Made by a program: the position numbers and the translations under genes. Positions 63,228-64,000 of a stretch of DNA of 64,000 nt are shown here, piece after piece. This DNA comes from Enhydrobacter aerosaccus (GTDB taxonomy: Bacteria; Pseudomonadota; Alphaproteobacteria; Reyranellales; Reyranellaceae): assembly GCF_900167455.1 (NCBI RefSeq), contig NZ_FUWJ01000016.1, positions 48,466-112,465 on the forward strand, read 5' to 3'. Numbering within the stretch: the first letter of the stretch is position 1; every line of letters starts with the position of its first letter. The notes beneath the pieces are model-generated. The model had not been told where the DNA came from. It saw only the letters and a program-made list of their open reading frames with translations, and searched no databases.

Positions 63228-63412
63228 TGCTTGATCTTGGCGAAGGCCTGCTCGATTGGATTGAGGTCTGGGGAGTAAGGGGGAGGTACCAGAGCCTTGC
63301 GCCGGCGGCCTTGATCATGCGGCGCAGGGCCGCCGACTTGTGGCTGCCGAGATTGTCCATGACGACGATGTCACCTGGCTGGAGGACCGGCAGAAGCTGC
63401 TGCTCGACATAG
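62240..63412 (+). CDS. IS481-family transposase, C-terminus extended into the neighbouring IS
   Basis: 390 codons. An N-terminal helix-turn-helix (about 15-50: SLRSLSKRYGINPKTVAKWKKRG) precedes an integrase core with catalytic D in YFHIDIAE, D in VLTDNGQHF and E in GQVERMNRT. The element ends at codon 329 after HKMPGLN, where family members normally stop. Here no stop occurs at the end, and the frame reads into antisense IS630 sequence for about 60 codons, so the C-terminus is not native. Activity could be unaffected or reduced. Confidence 0.8.
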   Translation: MGQVLHGCATTTEAIRRAIQHSQESLRSLSKRYGINPKTVAKWKKRGSVADLKTGPKEAKSTVLSIEDEAIVVAFRKHTLLPLDDCLYALQATIPHLTRSSLHRCLQRHGISRLPDVQDGKAKKRKFKAYPIGYFHIDIAEVRTQEGRLYLFVAIDRTSKFAFTELHEKATTAVSREFLLHLVAAVPYKIHTVLTDNGQHFTDPRGESWTAAEIKELIARKELFRAHAFEYTCAKADIDHRLTKPKHPWTNGQVERMNRTIKDATVKRFYYETHDQLRSHLADFVMAYNFAKRLKTLKGLTPYEYICKLWTKEPDRFTLNPLHKMPGLNMLDLGEGLLDWIEVWGVRGRYQSLAPAALIMRRRAADLWLPRLSMTTMSPGWRTGRSCCST

Positions 63413-64000
63413 GCCCGGAAGCACTGTCCGTTGATTGGGCCGTCGAAGACACAAGGCGCAGTGAGGCGATCGTGGCGCAGTGCGCCGAGGAAGGTCAGGG
63501 TGCGCCAGTGGCCATGAGGGGAAAAGCCGCGCAGGCGCTCTCCCTTCGGCGCCCAGCCGCGCAGAGGGGCCATATTGGTCTTGATCCAGGTTTCGTCGAT
63601 GAAGACCAGATGCCGAGGATCGAGGCGAGCCTGCCAGGCCCTCCAGCGGTGGCGACGCCGGGCCACGTCGGCACGGCCCTGCTCAAGGGCGAACAGCGTT
63701 TTTTTTGAACCGCAGCCCTTCGCGCCGCAGGAACATCCAGACCGCATTGTGCGAGACGATCACGCCGCGTGCCGCCAACTCGTCCTTCAGCTTGTGCAGC
63801 GTCAGGTGCGGCGTCTGTCTGATCCTCTCCTCGATGAAGGCGCGATGCGGCTCCAGCGTCCGCTTGCGATGTCCCCCCATCTTCCCGGGCGCCACAGAGC
63901 CGGTCGACCGCCAGCGCTGCGACCACTTCACCACCGAGGACACCGCAACACCGAACCGCGCCGCCACCGCGCGGCAGCTCTCCCCTCCTGAAACTGCCCG
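63228..64000 (-). pseudogene. IS630-family transposase, truncated and frameshifted, 5' end beyond window
   Basis: The N-terminal helix-turn-helix part (AARFGVAVSSVVKWSQRW, frame ending near 63683) continues off the window edge. A run of eight A residues on the minus strand (63699-63706) joins it to the DDE part (FIDETW, VMDNLGSHK) in another frame, as in IS630 programmed frameshifting. Near 63279-63283 one base of a G run appears lost: only in a shifted frame does the catalytic DLNPIEQAFAKIKH follow. The last about 50 residues are missing because the IS481 end begins there. The copy is dead. Confidence 0.8.

Overview
The window is about 64 kb of GC-rich DNA with roughly 57 protein genes, one tRNA gene and two insertion sequences. 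Several things point to a metabolically versatile alphaproteobacterium, perhaps of a Reyranella- or Bradyrhizobium-like lineage: an MbfA-type ferritin/VIT1 fusion, several tripartite-tricarboxylate (Bug) binding proteins, DUF849/BKACE and D-erythronate-dehydrogenase type catabolic genes, and many IclR/GntR/AraC-controlled transport and catabolism modules. Genus is a guess from gene content.

Layout. 1-3290: envelope glycan module (membrane protein, UbiA-type polyprenyl-phosphate transferase, HAD phosphatase, GtrA). 3312-5308: MbfA, a DUF423 protein and a small helical protein. 5406-8138: Bug protein plus TauD-like dioxygenase, divergent from an IclR regulator. 8185-8771: two small secreted paralogues. 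8990-12961: MFS/carboxymuconolactone-decarboxylase-like/BKACE operon divergent from an AraC regulator with tandem 21-bp repeats. 12995-17951: AcuI, omega-aminotransferase, cardiolipin synthase, amidinotransferase-like protein. 17982-24725: CBS/BON protein, nuclease-family protein, D-erythronate dehydrogenase, IclR regulator, DapA-family lyase, MFS transporter, methyltransferase. 24834-27550: two paralogous membrane proteins. 27591-33123: acyl-CoA carboxylase beta, a glycine-rich autotransporter and a divergent gene of unknown family. 33126-36086: 5-oxoprolinase genes pxpC, pxpB and divergent pxpA. 36222-41978: RND efflux pair and an MFS transporter.

41983-43603 is the most notable locus. A two-gene operon ends in a UGSC-family selenoprotein whose reading frame crosses an in-frame UGA at a GLGD-U-GSC motif, followed by a bacterial SECIS-like hairpin. 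The decoding machinery is in the same window: selA, selB (ATGA overlap) and tRNA-Sec (selC) at 58427-61879. selD is not in the window.

43785-47500: two duplicated secreted lipase-family hydrolases around a metallo-beta-lactamase-fold protein. 47571-53692: GntR-controlled sugar-acid pathway (IlvD/Edd dehydratase, RraA-family aldolase, Bug protein) converging on a fused dihydroxyacetone kinase. 54336-57914: orphan molybdenum hydroxylase large subunit and an SGNH-like anchored protein. 62184-64000: an apparently complete IS481-family element abutting a truncated, frameshifted IS630-family element. Intergenic regions carry IclR-type operators, a GntR palindrome, REP-like palindromes (two copies of one family) and a cluster of TCGCGA palindromes.
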